Assembly (NCBI GenBank): GCA_030690415.1 | Contig: JAUYGZ010000010.1 | Location: forward strand, 59,205 to 123,204 | Length of the DNA: 64,000 bases | Direction: 5' to 3' | Source of the DNA: a bacterium | Lineage (GTDB): Bacteria; Patescibacteriota; Gracilibacteria; JAUYGZ01 | In this document: positions 1 through 8,560 of the stretch, piece after piece | How positions within the stretch are numbered: the stretch's first letter is position 1 | How the letters are laid out: each line of letters begins with the position of its first letter | Position numbers and translations under genes: made by a program | The notes under the pieces: generated by a model | The model's input: only the letters and a program-made list of their open reading frames with translations | What the model was told of the DNA's origin: nothing | The model's database searches: none

Positions 1-181
1 TGATCAGGTTGGAGCCAAATTGGGTGATTTGCTGGCTCACCGCGCTTTGGATCCCACTGCTGAGGGCAAGGATGATCACGACCAGCATGATACCGATCAC
101 GATCCCCAGAATGGTCAGCCACCCTCTGATAGGGCGGTGACGGATCCCTTTCAGCGTTAAAAGAAAAAAATGCTTCAGCAT
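1..181 (-). CDS. ABC transporter permease, MacB/FtsX type (partial)
   Basis: This is the N-terminal 60 residues of a membrane protein that runs off the left edge. It starts with MLKHFFLLTLKGI, then a stretch RPIRGWLTILGIVIG leading into a hydrophobic helix (about residues 22-42) followed by SGIQSAV. This is the typical start of MacB/LolC/FtsX-type permeases: a cytoplasmic amphipathic segment, TM1, then the large extracytoplasmic domain. It follows the ABC ATPase gene by 8 bp on the same strand and is the third gene of an adaptor-ATPase-permease operon, so a role in exporting a peptide, lipoprotein or small molecule is inferred. The substrate cannot be read from the sequence. Confidence 0.85.
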   Translation of the reverse strand, partial: MLKHFFLLTLKGIRHRPIRGWLTILGIVIGIMLVVIILALSSGIQSAVSQQITQFGSNLI

Positions 182-189
182 GAAAATAA

Positions 190-921
190 TCAGGCTATAT
201 AAACTCTTCCGTTTTTGAGCTGGTGTTTGATAATCAGACCGTCCTTCAAAATGATGACCTTATCCGCTCTTTTTGCGATGGAAGCATCATGGGTGACGAT
301 AATCAGGGTTTTCTTTTTCATCTTATTCAGATCAATCAGCATATCCAAAATTCGATGGCCTGTCTCCGAGTCCAGATTTCCCGTCGGTTCATCTCCAATG
401 ATGATGTCAGGATCATTAGACAGAGCTCTCATCAGAGCAACCCTCTGTTGTTCCCCTCCGGAAAGCTCGAAGGGCCTGTGGTGCATGCGTTCTCCCAAAC
501 CGATGCTTTTTGACTGTTCGGATATCTGAGCCTCATCAATTTTTTTTCTAGCAAAAATCAAGGGGAGAGTCACGTTTTCAAATGCACTGAGCCAAGGGAT
601 CAGATTGTACTGCTGAAACACAAAGCCAAATACCTTAGACCGGAGATCAGCCCTTTGATCATCGCTCATGTGGGCGACATCGTGGCCCTTCAAGAAAATC
701 TTCCCGCTTGTCTGCAGATCCAGCAGACCAATCATATTCAGGAGCGTGCTTTTCCCCGAACCACTTGCCCCCACGATGGCCAAAAAATCACCCTCAAAAA
801 TTTCCAAATCAACGCCCCGAAGCACATCAGTGGTCACTGTTCCCATCTGAAAAGATTTTTTGAGATTCTGTATCCGGAGAAGTGCAGTTGGATTTCTTGT
901 CCCGGGGATCGTTTTTTTCAT
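190..921 (-). CDS. ABC transporter ATP-binding protein (MacB/LolD family)
   Basis: This is the ATPase subunit of an exporter, about 243 aa. It carries Walker A GASGSGKST near residue 51, the Q-loop in VFQQYN, signature LSGGEQQR near 153, Walker B IIIGDEPTGNLD near 173 and H-loop VTHD. The GNLDSETG D-loop is typical of the LolD/MacB/FtsE branch. An upstream TTG at 945 would add 8 residues and overlap the adaptor gene; the ATG at 921, 4 bp after the adaptor stop, is preferred, but neither start has a well-placed Shine-Dalgarno sequence. It is the middle gene of the adaptor-ATPase-permease operon. Confidence 0.92.
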   Translation of the reverse strand: MKKTIPGTRNPTALLRIQNLKKSFQMGTVTTDVLRGVDLEIFEGDFLAIVGASGSGKSTLLNMIGLLDLQTSGKIFLKGHDVAHMSDDQRADLRSKVFGFVFQQYNLIPWLSAFENVTLPLIFARKKIDEAQISEQSKSIGLGERMHHRPFELSGGEQQRVALMRALSNDPDIIIGDEPTGNLDSETGHRILDMLIDLNKMKKKTLIIVTHDASIAKRADKVIILKDGLIIKHQLKNGRVYIA

Positions 922-925
922 AAGA

Positions 926-2815
926 CTAGTCTGAAGAAATTGCAATCTCCTGACCTTCTTCCAGGCCGCTGATCACTTCTACTGATTCCCCATTGCTGAC
1001 TCCCGTTTGAATTTCAATTTCTTTGAGCTGCCCGTTTTCCAGCACAGAGGTAAAGTTCCCGTCTTCTCTTGTCGTAACCGCGAGCTCAGGAATGATCAGC
1101 ACGTTGTCTCGTGAGGAGATCACGATACTCAGGTCGGCACTCATGCCGGCACGAACAGTGCTTTCCTGAGTATCGACTGAGGCATTAAGTCGATAGTATC
1201 GGTCCTCATCTTTCAACACCTCAAGAGGTTCTATGAAAAGAACTTTTCCCTCAAACTCCAGATTAGGAAAGGCATCAATGCTGATCCGAACCTCTGGCTC
1301 AAGCTGCTCATTAATGCGTCCGATCTCTAGTTCAGAAATATCTGCCTGAATCTGAAACTGAGTCGAAGTCAGGGAAATGGCAGATGTTCCTGGATTAAAC
1401 AATTCCCCCTTTTCAAACCATATTTTGACCACCTGAAGGGAGTCGAGGGGAGACAGGAGCGTAGATTTTCTGATGTTTTCCTGGACTTGTTCAACCTGAG
1501 CCTGCACTCCGGCCAGATCGGCTTCCGCCTGTTGGATGAGGGCTTGCTGGACCAGCTGGTTGGCTTCCGCTTGCTTGATAATGGATTCCTGAGAGTTGAT
1601 CTGGGCCTCCGCCTGTTGCACGCTGGAAGCCTGCGCTGAGAGTTTTTCGGGGAGGGTGTCGGCTTGCTTCAGATATAATTCATCCTTGGCGATTGCCAGA
1701 GTATTCGAGGCTAGATTCACCTGAGTCTGTGCGGAGTCGATAAGAGAGGTACCGATATTCTTCTGATTTTGCAGAGCGTCATAATCTGAGGTGACCTGGG
1801 AAACGACCTGTTCTATCTGGGCTTGGGCACTGGTGATGGAAATCTTAAACGTTGTGAGCTGAGCATCCGTCAGAGATTGGTTGATGCTTTTCAGATCAAG
1901 ACCACTGTTCACGACAGTGAGAACCTGTCGAAGAAAATCACGTGTTTTCTCCAAAAGGGTCTTGGCCGCCTCCAGATGGTGCAAGGTTTCTTCTTCAGAA
2001 ATATCTCCGGAAACAGCATTAACCAAAGCGACCAGATCTTCCGAGCTTTGCAGGACAATGGAGCAGGAGAGTTGAGCAGGCGATTCTTCGACGACCCCTG
2101 AAATTTGAAACCGACAGGTTTTCTCAGCGGGATAGCGGATGGGATAAATGATGTCCTGAAGATCATGGCTGAGGATTCCAGAAACCGTGACGGAAGCCTG
2201 TTGGACCGTGTCCACGCTCTTACGAATGAGCGATGTGAGGTTTTGTTCCACTTTATCCTGAGTATTTTTCAGTTCCTTCCGCAGGTCCTCGAGGTTCTGT
2301 TCAGCGTTTGAGACATGAGTCTGCGCAATCTGAATTTCTTCTTCACGGGTACCTTTTCCCATTTCCGAGAGCACGGAAGACTCTCGTTCAAGAGCGGAAC
2401 GGTATCGTTCCAAATCGCTTCTGGCGACATCAGTAGCAGATTCTGCCTGAGTAGACTGGGCGCGGGCGCTCTGAATATTTGCTTTAGCCTTTTGAAGCTG
2501 AGCCTGCGTTTCTCGGAGTTGAAGTTCAAAATCAGTTGTCTGTATCTTCATAAGAGGTTCGCCGGAATTGAGGATTTGGCCCTCCCGGACATATATCTCT
2601 TCTACAAAGCCACTGAAGGGGAATCCCAGGTCAATTTCCTGCTCTGGCACGAGCTCACCCCTGGCTTTCACCAGCTCATCCAGATGACCTCTTTCCACCG
2701 TGAACGTGAGAAGCTTCAGGTCCTCAGGTTGAATGTACTTCTGGTAGATCCACAAGGAGATAATGCCTACCCCTAGGACAACGATTGCGATGAGATACGT
2801 CGAGGTTTTTAGCAT
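926..2815 (-). CDS. Efflux membrane fusion protein (HlyD/MacA-like adaptor)
   Basis: Periplasmic-adaptor-type protein of about 629 aa. It has an N-terminal membrane anchor (STYLIAIVVLGVGIISLWIY), a first lipoyl/barrel-sandwich half (ELVPEQEIDLGFPFSGFVEEIYV), a very long Gln/Ala-rich coiled coil (about residues 90-470), the second lipoyl half and a beta-barrel region near SPLDSLQVVKIWFEKGELFNPG, and a C-terminal membrane-proximal domain ending in ISGLEEGQEIAIS. The coiled coil is longer than in typical MacA. The upstream ATG at 2839 overlaps a TATAAT box, so the ATG at 2815 (MLKTSTY) is chosen. It heads the operon with the ABC ATPase and permease. Confidence 0.88.
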   Translation of the reverse strand: MLKTSTYLIAIVVLGVGIISLWIYQKYIQPEDLKLLTFTVERGHLDELVKARGELVPEQEIDLGFPFSGFVEEIYVREGQILNSGEPLMKIQTTDFELQLRETQAQLQKAKANIQSARAQSTQAESATDVARSDLERYRSALERESSVLSEMGKGTREEEIQIAQTHVSNAEQNLEDLRKELKNTQDKVEQNLTSLIRKSVDTVQQASVTVSGILSHDLQDIIYPIRYPAEKTCRFQISGVVEESPAQLSCSIVLQSSEDLVALVNAVSGDISEEETLHHLEAAKTLLEKTRDFLRQVLTVVNSGLDLKSINQSLTDAQLTTFKISITSAQAQIEQVVSQVTSDYDALQNQKNIGTSLIDSAQTQVNLASNTLAIAKDELYLKQADTLPEKLSAQASSVQQAEAQINSQESIIKQAEANQLVQQALIQQAEADLAGVQAQVEQVQENIRKSTLLSPLDSLQVVKIWFEKGELFNPGTSAISLTSTQFQIQADISELEIGRINEQLEPEVRISIDAFPNLEFEGKVLFIEPLEVLKDEDRYYRLNASVDTQESTVRAGMSADLSIVISSRDNVLIIPELAVTTREDGNFTSVLENGQLKEIEIQTGVSNGESVEVISGLEEGQEIAISSD

Positions 2816-2837
2816 GATAAAGAGAAAATATCTCTCC

Positions 2838-2846
2838 ATTATAGCA
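2838..2846 (-). promoter_or_regulatory. Extended -10 promoter of the efflux operon
   Basis: On the minus strand the sequence TGCTATAAT is a perfect extended -10 element. No good -35 is seen, which is usual for extended -10 promoters. The predicted transcription start lies near 2831, leaving a leader of about 16 nt before the ATG at 2815. Its overlap with the alternative ATG at 2839 is the reason that start was rejected. Confidence 0.5.
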
Positions 2847-2906
2847 CTTGTAGGGGCGTAAATCCATATTGGAAAGCTGAAAAAAACATGATCATCAACC
2901 GAATCC

Positions 2907-2934
2907 TTGAATTTGTCTCAAGCAAGGGGATAAT
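2907..2934 (+). promoter_or_regulatory. Promoter of the VanW-family gene
   Basis: TTGAAT (2907-2912) and GATAAT (2929-2934) are separated by 16 bp. The predicted transcription start falls at about 2941, the first base of the VanW-family start codon, so the transcript would be leaderless or nearly so. Prediction from sequence only. Confidence 0.45.
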
Positions 2935-2940
2935 GGTCGT

Positions 2941-4647
2941 ATGACCAACAGAAACACCACCCTTGTCGTCATTGCCTTAGCCATTCTTGTCTCCCTCACG
3001 GGAGGAGGCCTCTATAGCCTTGAGCTCGAGAGAAAGCTTCCTGAAAATACCTTTTTCAACCAAGCCCTCCTAGGGAATTTGAATCGGGAAGAGGCATTAC
3101 CCCTCATTCAGGAGGAAATAAGCCATTTAAGGCAGATGAAGTATCATCTTATGAGTACGGTAGGTCCTTCTCATACATTTACCCCGGAAGAGCTTGGTAT
3201 TCAATATCATCCGGAAGAAACGCTCCAGCTCATTTTTCACAATACTGGTTGGTTGGCCAGTCTTGTCCGGTTTCAGGCAAGTGCTCAGGGGACAGAGGAA
3301 ATGCAGCACCGCGTTGTCGTGAGTTTCGATGAAGAGCAACTTGAGCAGACACTGGGCGCCGCTCTCTTTCGGCAGGAAAAAGACGCTCTTGACGCACGGA
3401 TTGAATGGAAGGATGGCGAGTGGGGGATGTCCTCATCTTCTGAAGGGGTCATGCTCAAAGAAGGAGAAAAGGAACGTTTGATGCTGACGATTCAAGAGAC
3501 GAGTCATGGCCCTTTTCAGATGAGCCACTTCCTCTTGGTAGATTACACTTCGATTGATCCCCGATTCACCGAAAACGAACTTCAACCCCTATTCCAAAAA
3601 GTACAGATGGTAAGCGAAGCACCCATCCAGCTTCAGTTTGATCGGGAGGAGTGGGCCTTAAGTTTCGCAGATAGCCCTGAGTGGTTCTTGATCAACCCCG
3701 CTGATCAAGTGGTCCGGCTCAATACCGACTTTGCTCAGCACAGAATAGTGGAATTCACAGAAACGCATAACATTCCACCCGGACAGGTAACGATTACCAG
3801 CGTTCAGGATGAGGTTTCGGAGTATGATGGGAAGTCCTTTAAGAGGGCGGTATACGAAGGAGATTTCCAAAAGGGGAGAAAGGCGAATCAGGAAAAAATG
3901 CTCGAGCAGCTCAATAGTTTTTTTGAAAATCCGGGACTCGAAAGAAGCATAGTCGTGGAATGGAAAATGCTCGAGCCGAACATTATCTCCCAAGTCGAAG
4001 GCTACCAATTTCCTCAGCGTCTCAGCACCGGCATGTCCAGCTTTCGCTATGGCAATCATCCCAACCGGGTTAAAAACATCAAGATTAGTCTGGGGAGTTT
4101 CAAAGGGGTTATCGTCGAACCGGGGGAAGAATTTTCTTTCAACCGCATTACCGGATGGGTGACTCCGCAAAAGGGCTACACAAAAACCCAGATTATTAAC
4201 GAAGGCAAAGTAGAAGATGGTATTGGGGGAGGAGTTTGTCAAAGTTCCAGCACGGTATACCGATCGATCCTGAATGCCGGATTACCCGTGACGGAAAGAC
4301 GTAATCACACCCTGGATGTGATCTATTATCATGAATTTGGATACGGACTTGATGCTACCGTGTATACGGATTCGCGGGCTGACCTCAAGTTTGTCAACGA
4401 TTTTCCCGGGCCTATCCTGATCAATACCTACACGGATGACGCTCAAACACTTGCCGTGGTTGATTTTTACGGAATAACAGATCATCGCGCGGTTGAACTC
4501 ACCATGAGGATCAATAAATACCTGCTCAAGGTGTGGGACTGGAAAATCACCTGGCCGGATCGTGAAGAGATTCGACAGGTGAGGAGCCAGTACCAGGAGG
4601 AAAAGAAGAATGAAGAGGAGAAGGAAACCAATCCCTTAGAAGCCTAG
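2941..4647 (+). CDS. VanW family envelope protein
   Basis: 568 aa. An N-terminal signal-anchor helix (residues 8-25) is followed by an extracytoplasmic region resembling the putative peptidoglycan-binding domains found with VanW proteins (about 30-340). The VanW domain proper (about 355-460) contains VIVEPGEEFSFNRITGWV and GIGGGVCQSSSTVYRSIL. A charged Glu/Lys-rich tail ends the protein. VanW domains occur in vancomycin-resistance clusters and widely in cell-wall proteins, but their reaction is not firmly known. It is followed 1 bp later by the membrane acyltransferase-like gene, so the two form an operon. A cell-wall role is inferred. Confidence 0.88.
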   Translation: MTNRNTTLVVIALAILVSLTGGGLYSLELERKLPENTFFNQALLGNLNREEALPLIQEEISHLRQMKYHLMSTVGPSHTFTPEELGIQYHPEETLQLIFHNTGWLASLVRFQASAQGTEEMQHRVVVSFDEEQLEQTLGAALFRQEKDALDARIEWKDGEWGMSSSSEGVMLKEGEKERLMLTIQETSHGPFQMSHFLLVDYTSIDPRFTENELQPLFQKVQMVSEAPIQLQFDREEWALSFADSPEWFLINPADQVVRLNTDFAQHRIVEFTETHNIPPGQVTITSVQDEVSEYDGKSFKRAVYEGDFQKGRKANQEKMLEQLNSFFENPGLERSIVVEWKMLEPNIISQVEGYQFPQRLSTGMSSFRYGNHPNRVKNIKISLGSFKGVIVEPGEEFSFNRITGWVTPQKGYTKTQIINEGKVEDGIGGGVCQSSSTVYRSILNAGLPVTERRNHTLDVIYYHEFGYGLDATVYTDSRADLKFVNDFPGPILINTYTDDAQTLAVVDFYGITDHRAVELTMRINKYLLKVWDWKITWPDREEIRQVRSQYQEEKKNEEEKETNPLEA

Positions 4648-4648
4648 T

Positions 4649-5401
4649 ATGAAAAGTCACTCCCGTTTTCTTGAGCTTGATGTCTGGCGCGGACTGGCAA
4701 TCATCGGGATGATTGTTTTTCATTTTGCCTTTCTTCTGAATTATCTTTCTCTCGTGGTCATCAATACCGGAGTGGGAGGATTGCATCTTCTTGCACGCCT
4801 GGTTCAGTGGAGTTTTCTTTTGTTGGTAGGAATAGGCTTACAGCTGTCTTATCAAAAAACGATTGCCCGTAACAAAGCAAAAGGAGATTTTCTCAAGAAA
4901 AATCTCATAAGAGGGCTCATGGTTCTGGTCTGTGCTCTCGTGATCACTCTGGCGACCGCATTAGTAATTCCGGAACAGTACGTGCGTTTTGGTATTCTTC
5001 ACGTCATCGGAGTGAGTATGCTTCTTTTGGGGCTTATTGCTGATCGACCAAAGCTCGCTCTGTTTATCAGCATTCTTATCGTTTTCCTGACTCCCATTAT
5101 TTTCAATCAACCAACCAATATTGAAGTTCTCGTCATCTTCGGTTTCATCCCGAAAGGATTTCAGACGATCGATTATTTCCCTCTCTTCCCCTGGATGGCT
5201 GTTCCCGCCCTCGGGATTTTCCTTGGATCGTTTTTCTATCGAAATTTTCAACGGAGATTCAAACCCCTTCCAATATCTCTTCCCGGATCATCTTCATTCG
5301 CCTCCCTGGGAAAAAAATCACTGCTCATTTACATGGTCCACGTCCCCATTCTGATTATGGTGATTTTCGCGCTCAATTGGCTGATTGGGAAATTGTCCTA
5401 A
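4649..5401 (+). CDS. DUF1624/acyltransferase-like multi-pass membrane protein
   Basis: 250 aa with about seven hydrophobic helices. The N-terminus LELDVWRGLAIIGMIVFHF is characteristic of the DUF1624 (heparan-alpha-glucosaminide N-acetyltransferase-like) and related acyltransferase families, where this Arg-Gly and His lie in TM1. PWMAVPALGIFLGSFFYR near residue 180 is also typical of DUF1624. The C-terminal helix carries LGKKSLLIYMVHVPILI. The start codon lies 1 bp after the VanW stop codon. Acylation of an envelope glycan is possible but unproven. The last 4 bp overlap the convergent rhodanese gene. Confidence 0.8.
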   Translation: MKSHSRFLELDVWRGLAIIGMIVFHFAFLLNYLSLVVINTGVGGLHLLARLVQWSFLLLVGIGLQLSYQKTIARNKAKGDFLKKNLIRGLMVLVCALVITLATALVIPEQYVRFGILHVIGVSMLLLGLIADRPKLALFISILIVFLTPIIFNQPTNIEVLVIFGFIPKGFQTIDYFPLFPWMAVPALGIFLGSFFYRNFQRRFKPLPISLPGSSSFASLGKKSLLIYMVHVPILIMVIFALNWLIGKLS

Positions 5402-6018
5402 CAACCAAACTCCCCCGGAAGACAAAATGTCTTTTCTTCCACGACCCCCTTGAATTCACCCGGCTCCTTCCCACTGATGACATAATCTGCCACAATGGTT
5501 TGACTCCATTCATGAGGATGATTCCAAAGCTCCCAGTGGTAGCGCCACTCATTCCAACCAACCCCCAGATGCTTCACAAAGATGCCGTGCTCCGCGAGCA
5601 TCTGTCCGATCTTTCTTCCCGTCATGCAGGGGATGCTATAGCAGTAGACGACGATATCAGTATCGGGATTCTGAGCTATTAGTTCCTCAAATGAACTGAC
5701 GATTCTCTCCACGTCACCGTATGCGGAGGTGTCAGGATCCTTGTAAGCGGGGATATTAACCGCGCCAACAATGTGTTCAGCTTCGTATTCTTCCTGACTT
5801 CTCAGGTCAACGAGAATACTGTCAGTGTATCCCTTCATAATATTTTTTCGAATACTATGGGGACTGACATGAACCGCGTTTTCAACGCGATAAAAATCCC
5901 GGATCAAATCCTGTTGACTGGGCTGATGAAATTTCAGGAAAGCATAGGCTACTATTGCTCCGGATAGAGCTGCGATTACGAGGGAAAGGAGAAGAGTCAT
6001 ACTTATTGAGGGTCTCAT
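5398..6018 (-). CDS. Membrane-anchored rhodanese-domain protein
   Basis: 206 aa. The N-terminal TM helix (about 8-28) is followed by a rhodanese fold with VDLRSQEEYEAEHIVGAVNIP and an active loop beginning at Cys in IVVYCYSIPCMTGRK. The loop is C-x8-R rather than the usual CRxGxR five-residue loop and contains a second Cys, so the catalytic loop is enlarged. Rhodaneses carry sulfane sulfur on the loop Cys. The enzyme would act outside the membrane. Nearby genes for DsrE and DsbD-like proteins suggest sulfur or thiol chemistry as a local theme. Confidence 0.82.
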   Translation of the reverse strand: MRPSISMTLLLSLVIAALSGAIVAYAFLKFHQPSQQDLIRDFYRVENAVHVSPHSIRKNIMKGYTDSILVDLRSQEEYEAEHIVGAVNIPAYKDPDTSAYGDVERIVSSFEELIAQNPDTDIVVYCYSIPCMTGRKIGQMLAEHGIFVKHLGVGWNEWRYHWELWNHPHEWSQTIVADYVISGKEPGEFKGVVEEKTFCLPGEFGC

Positions 6019-6050
6019 AGTGAAAGATAATGATGCAATATGGGAAAGGA

Positions 6051-6719
6051 TTATTTTAGATCCTTCTTCTTTTCTTCAAACTCTTTTTTATTGATTTCTC
6101 CTTTTGCATAGCGTCCCTTGAGAATCTCCAGAGCAGATTTGTCACTTTTACTTTCTCCTTTATTTTGATTCATTGACCATTTCACCAGGGTAACAATGCC
6201 AAAAATTACCAGCCCCCAAAATAAGATCATGAAAACCCAACCAAAAGGCGCAAAACCAAAGTTCATCATAGACATAGGGTTAGAAAAATGAGTTAGCGCG
6301 GATGAGTTCCAATCATTTTCCATCATACCACCATTCATCATGCTTTGAGGCATTGTCGCGTTCGGTTCGCAGTTGCTCATTCGTTTTCCCATGGCGACAT
6401 GCATTTGCTCTTCCTCCTCTTCACCCATCATTTGAGTCATCATAGTATTCATTGATTCATGAGAATTACCCATCATTCGTCCCATAAAATATTCGCCGAG
6501 TGCTCCAAATTTGTCATCGGATAAATCCTTGCAAGAGAGTTCTTTAGCCTGAAGTTTTTCCCAAATCTCTTTTCCCTCGGCCTCCTCGCGCGCAGTATGA
6601 CCGTCGTCACCTGGCGACACTGTGTTGCTTGTATCCATCATCCCTTGGGCAAACGAGAGGGGCGAAAAAACAAGATTCAAAGAAAAAGCTAAAACTGTGA
6701 GGGAAAATATTTTTTTCAT
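6051..6719 (-). CDS. Secreted Met-rich SHOCT-domain membrane protein
   Basis: 222 aa. A signal peptide (residues 1-24, ending PLSFAQG) precedes a methionine- and acid-rich extracytoplasmic region with repeated MMTQMMGEEEE and MMNGGMMEN motifs. One TM helix follows (about 150-172, FAPFGWVFMILFWGLVIFG), then a C-terminal SHOCT-like segment (ALEILKGRYAKGEINKKEF). Met-rich motifs can bind Cu(I), so metal handling is a possibility but is not shown. It lies 11 bp downstream of the DsrE gene in the same orientation and is probably cotranscribed with it. Confidence 0.72.
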   Translation of the reverse strand: MKKIFSLTVLAFSLNLVFSPLSFAQGMMDTSNTVSPGDDGHTAREEAEGKEIWEKLQAKELSCKDLSDDKFGALGEYFMGRMMGNSHESMNTMMTQMMGEEEEEQMHVAMGKRMSNCEPNATMPQSMMNGGMMENDWNSSALTHFSNPMSMMNFGFAPFGWVFMILFWGLVIFGIVTLVKWSMNQNKGESKSDKSALEILKGRYAKGEINKKEFEEKKKDLK

Positions 6720-6730
6720 AAAAATTAAGA

Positions 6731-7054
6731 TTAAAAAGTTAAAATTTTATCGCACACTTGGATGAGTGTGTATAAATCTTCCATGGTGCTCATTGGGCAG
6801 GTCTTGGTTACCTCTTGATGGTGGGACTTTAAACAAGTACCGCATGCCATAATTTCTGCTTTGTCTGACGTTAAAAATTCTGCCACCTGTTCTCGAATAT
6901 TGAATTTTTCCGAGCTTTCCGCTTCGTACTCCACTCCTTCTCCAAAAAGGAAGATCTTAACATCATCTTCTTGCTTGATGGCAAAATTCGCCAAGCGAAA
7001 AGCATTCCATACGGCTTCGGGATTAGATTGGCTGATAATTATTCCTATTTTCAT
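6731..7054 (-). CDS. DsrE/DsrF-like family protein
   Basis: 107 aa, the normal size for the family. It has MKIGIIISQSNPEAVWNAFRLANFA, IFLFGEGVEYE and a Cys pair in IMACGTCLKSH. DsrE/TusD proteins transfer sulfur on a conserved Cys; the related YchN/DUF1291 proteins keep the fold with other or unknown functions. The Cys in ACGTC is at the position expected for an active Cys. It is divergent from the DsbD-like gene; the 230-bp gap between them contains a Crp/Fnr-type site, nearer to the DsbD-like gene. Confidence 0.8.
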   Translation of the reverse strand: MKIGIIISQSNPEAVWNAFRLANFAIKQEDDVKIFLFGEGVEYEAESSEKFNIREQVAEFLTSDKAEIMACGTCLKSHHQEVTKTCPMSTMEDLYTLIQVCDKILTF

Positions 7055-7234
7055 AAGATCTTAGTTTGTTGCTGTATTGTATTCTGAAAAACAATTTTTA
7101 TAAATCAGTTTCGGAGCAAAATTGAAAATACTCCTCAAAGGGAAAACCCTGAGCCAATTATGATCCATGAGCAGTGTTTTGCAAGTACTACAACACAGAA
7201 CACCCTACACAAAACAAAGACATTTTCACAAGCG

Positions 7235-7252
7235 CTGTGAGATATGTCACAG
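7235..7252. promoter_or_regulatory. Crp/Fnr-family operator upstream of the DsbD-like gene
   Basis: CTGTGA-N6-TCACAG is a perfect dyad of the CRP type. Its centre (7243.5) lies about 42-43 bp upstream of the start predicted from the TATAAT at 7275-7280, the class II activator position. The window encodes a Crp/Fnr protein whose recognition helix contains RETLSR, compatible with TGTGA half sites. Confidence 0.7.
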
Positions 7253-7274
7253 TGACCAGAATCCATTTCAAAAG

Positions 7275-7280
7275 TATAAT
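7275..7280 (+). promoter_or_regulatory. -10 box of the DsbD-like gene
   Basis: TATAAT, a perfect -10 hexamer, with no consensus -35. The Crp/Fnr site occupies the -35 region, as in activator-dependent class II promoters. The predicted start of transcription is near 7286, about 39 nt before the ATG at 7325. Confidence 0.6.
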
Positions 7281-7324
7281 TCATGAGCCCTTTCGGCAGA
7301 ATATATTCAATTTCTAAAGCTTGC

Positions 7325-8560
7325 ATGAAAAAAAGAATCCCCTGGATGATGGTGGCCATAGTCCTAGGAGTACTGATGAGCGCCATTTTTATCAGCCCCC
7401 ATGGGGCTGTCATGGCTCAGTCAGATACGGTTCGAATTGAAGTTCTTGAGCGTGACGATTGCGAGCACTGCCGTGATGAGAAGGCTTTCCTGGAAACCCT
7501 CAAACAGACCAGGGATGATATTCAGATCATTTATCACGATCTGGCGGAGCCGAAGGAAAAGGAGCTCTGGATTCAGGTCGCCGAGATTGAAGGCATACCG
7601 AAAGTAACCCCCATTACCCTTATCGGACAAAAAATAGTTCAGGGCTTTGACAAACCTGAAACAACCGGAAAAATGTTTGAACAATTGATTGAAAAGTATA
7701 AAGGAAAAGAACAGTTTACCTTTGAACAAGTTGTTCAAATGGGAGGGACAGGGAATGTGGAAGAAGTGAAAGATGGGGGATGTGACGATACTACCTGTCC
7801 TCCTACCGAATACGAACCTCTCTATGTCGGTATTCCTTTCATGGGTCCGGTCGATATCAAGCAGTACTCATTGCCAACCCTTTCAATTGTTCTCGGACTC
7901 ATCGATGGATTCAACCCCTGCGCGATGTGGGTTCTCGTGACTTTCCTGCTCATTCTGGTTCAGATTGGGAACCGTAGAAGGATGTGGCAGATCGCGGGTC
8001 TCTTTATCCTCGCGGAGGCGGTGATGTATTACCTTATTTTGAACGTCTGGTTCACCGTTTGGGACTTTGTAGGTCTCGACAATATCATCACCCCCATCGT
8101 TGGAATAGTCGCTATCGGGGGAGGACTCTTCTTTCTTTGGGAATGGAAAAATTCCGATGGGACCTGCAAGGTAACGAATCTGGATAAGAAAAAAAGGACG
8201 AGATCACGCATCAATGCTCTGGCGGCCGCCGAGATGACTATTGCGACCATCATCGGAATTATCGGCCTGGCTCTTTCCGTCAACATTATCGAATTCGCCT
8301 GCTCCATTGGAATCCCTCAGGCTTTCACCAAGATCCTCGAGATCAACAGCCTCTCGCTTTTCTGGAAGCATCTCTACATGTCCCTCTACATTCTCTTCTA
8401 CATGGTTGATGATTTCATCGTCTTTGGGATTGCCCTCTACAGTATCGAGAAGATTGGACTCACGACGAAATACGCCAAATGGTGCAACCTGATTGGAGGA
8501 GTCCTCATGCTGATCCTCGGAGCGATCCTGATTTTCAAGCCGGAGCTGTTGATTTTCTAG
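7325..8560 (+). CDS. Thioredoxin-like/DsbD-type transmembrane disulfide electron carrier
   Basis: 411 aa. A signal/TM segment (residues 1-32, ending GAVMAQ) is followed by a thioredoxin/glutaredoxin-like domain with CEHC near residue 42. After a linker with two Cys comes a membrane domain of six or more helices. Two conserved membrane Cys are visible: DGFNPCAMWVLV and EFACSIGIPQ, matching the paired Cys of DsbD/CcdA proteins that pass electrons across the membrane. The ATG at 7325 is chosen over an in-frame ATG at 7283 because it begins a clean signal sequence and 7283 lies at the predicted transcription start. Its last 4 bp overlap the convergent nrdG. Confidence 0.85.
   Translation: MKKRIPWMMVAIVLGVLMSAIFISPHGAVMAQSDTVRIEVLERDDCEHCRDEKAFLETLKQTRDDIQIIYHDLAEPKEKELWIQVAEIEGIPKVTPITLIGQKIVQGFDKPETTGKMFEQLIEKYKGKEQFTFEQVVQMGGTGNVEEVKDGGCDDTTCPPTEYEPLYVGIPFMGPVDIKQYSLPTLSIVLGLIDGFNPCAMWVLVTFLLILVQIGNRRRMWQIAGLFILAEAVMYYLILNVWFTVWDFVGLDNIITPIVGIVAIGGGLFFLWEWKNSDGTCKVTNLDKKKRTRSRINALAAAEMTIATIIGIIGLALSVNIIEFACSIGIPQAFTKILEINSLSLFWKHLYMSLYILFYMVDDFIVFGIALYSIEKIGLTTKYAKWCNLIGGVLMLILGAILIFKPELLIF

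Noticed and set aside
3658..4242. Long minus-strand open frame inside the VanW-family gene
   Set aside because: Antisense to a well-supported gene, with no recognisable domain.
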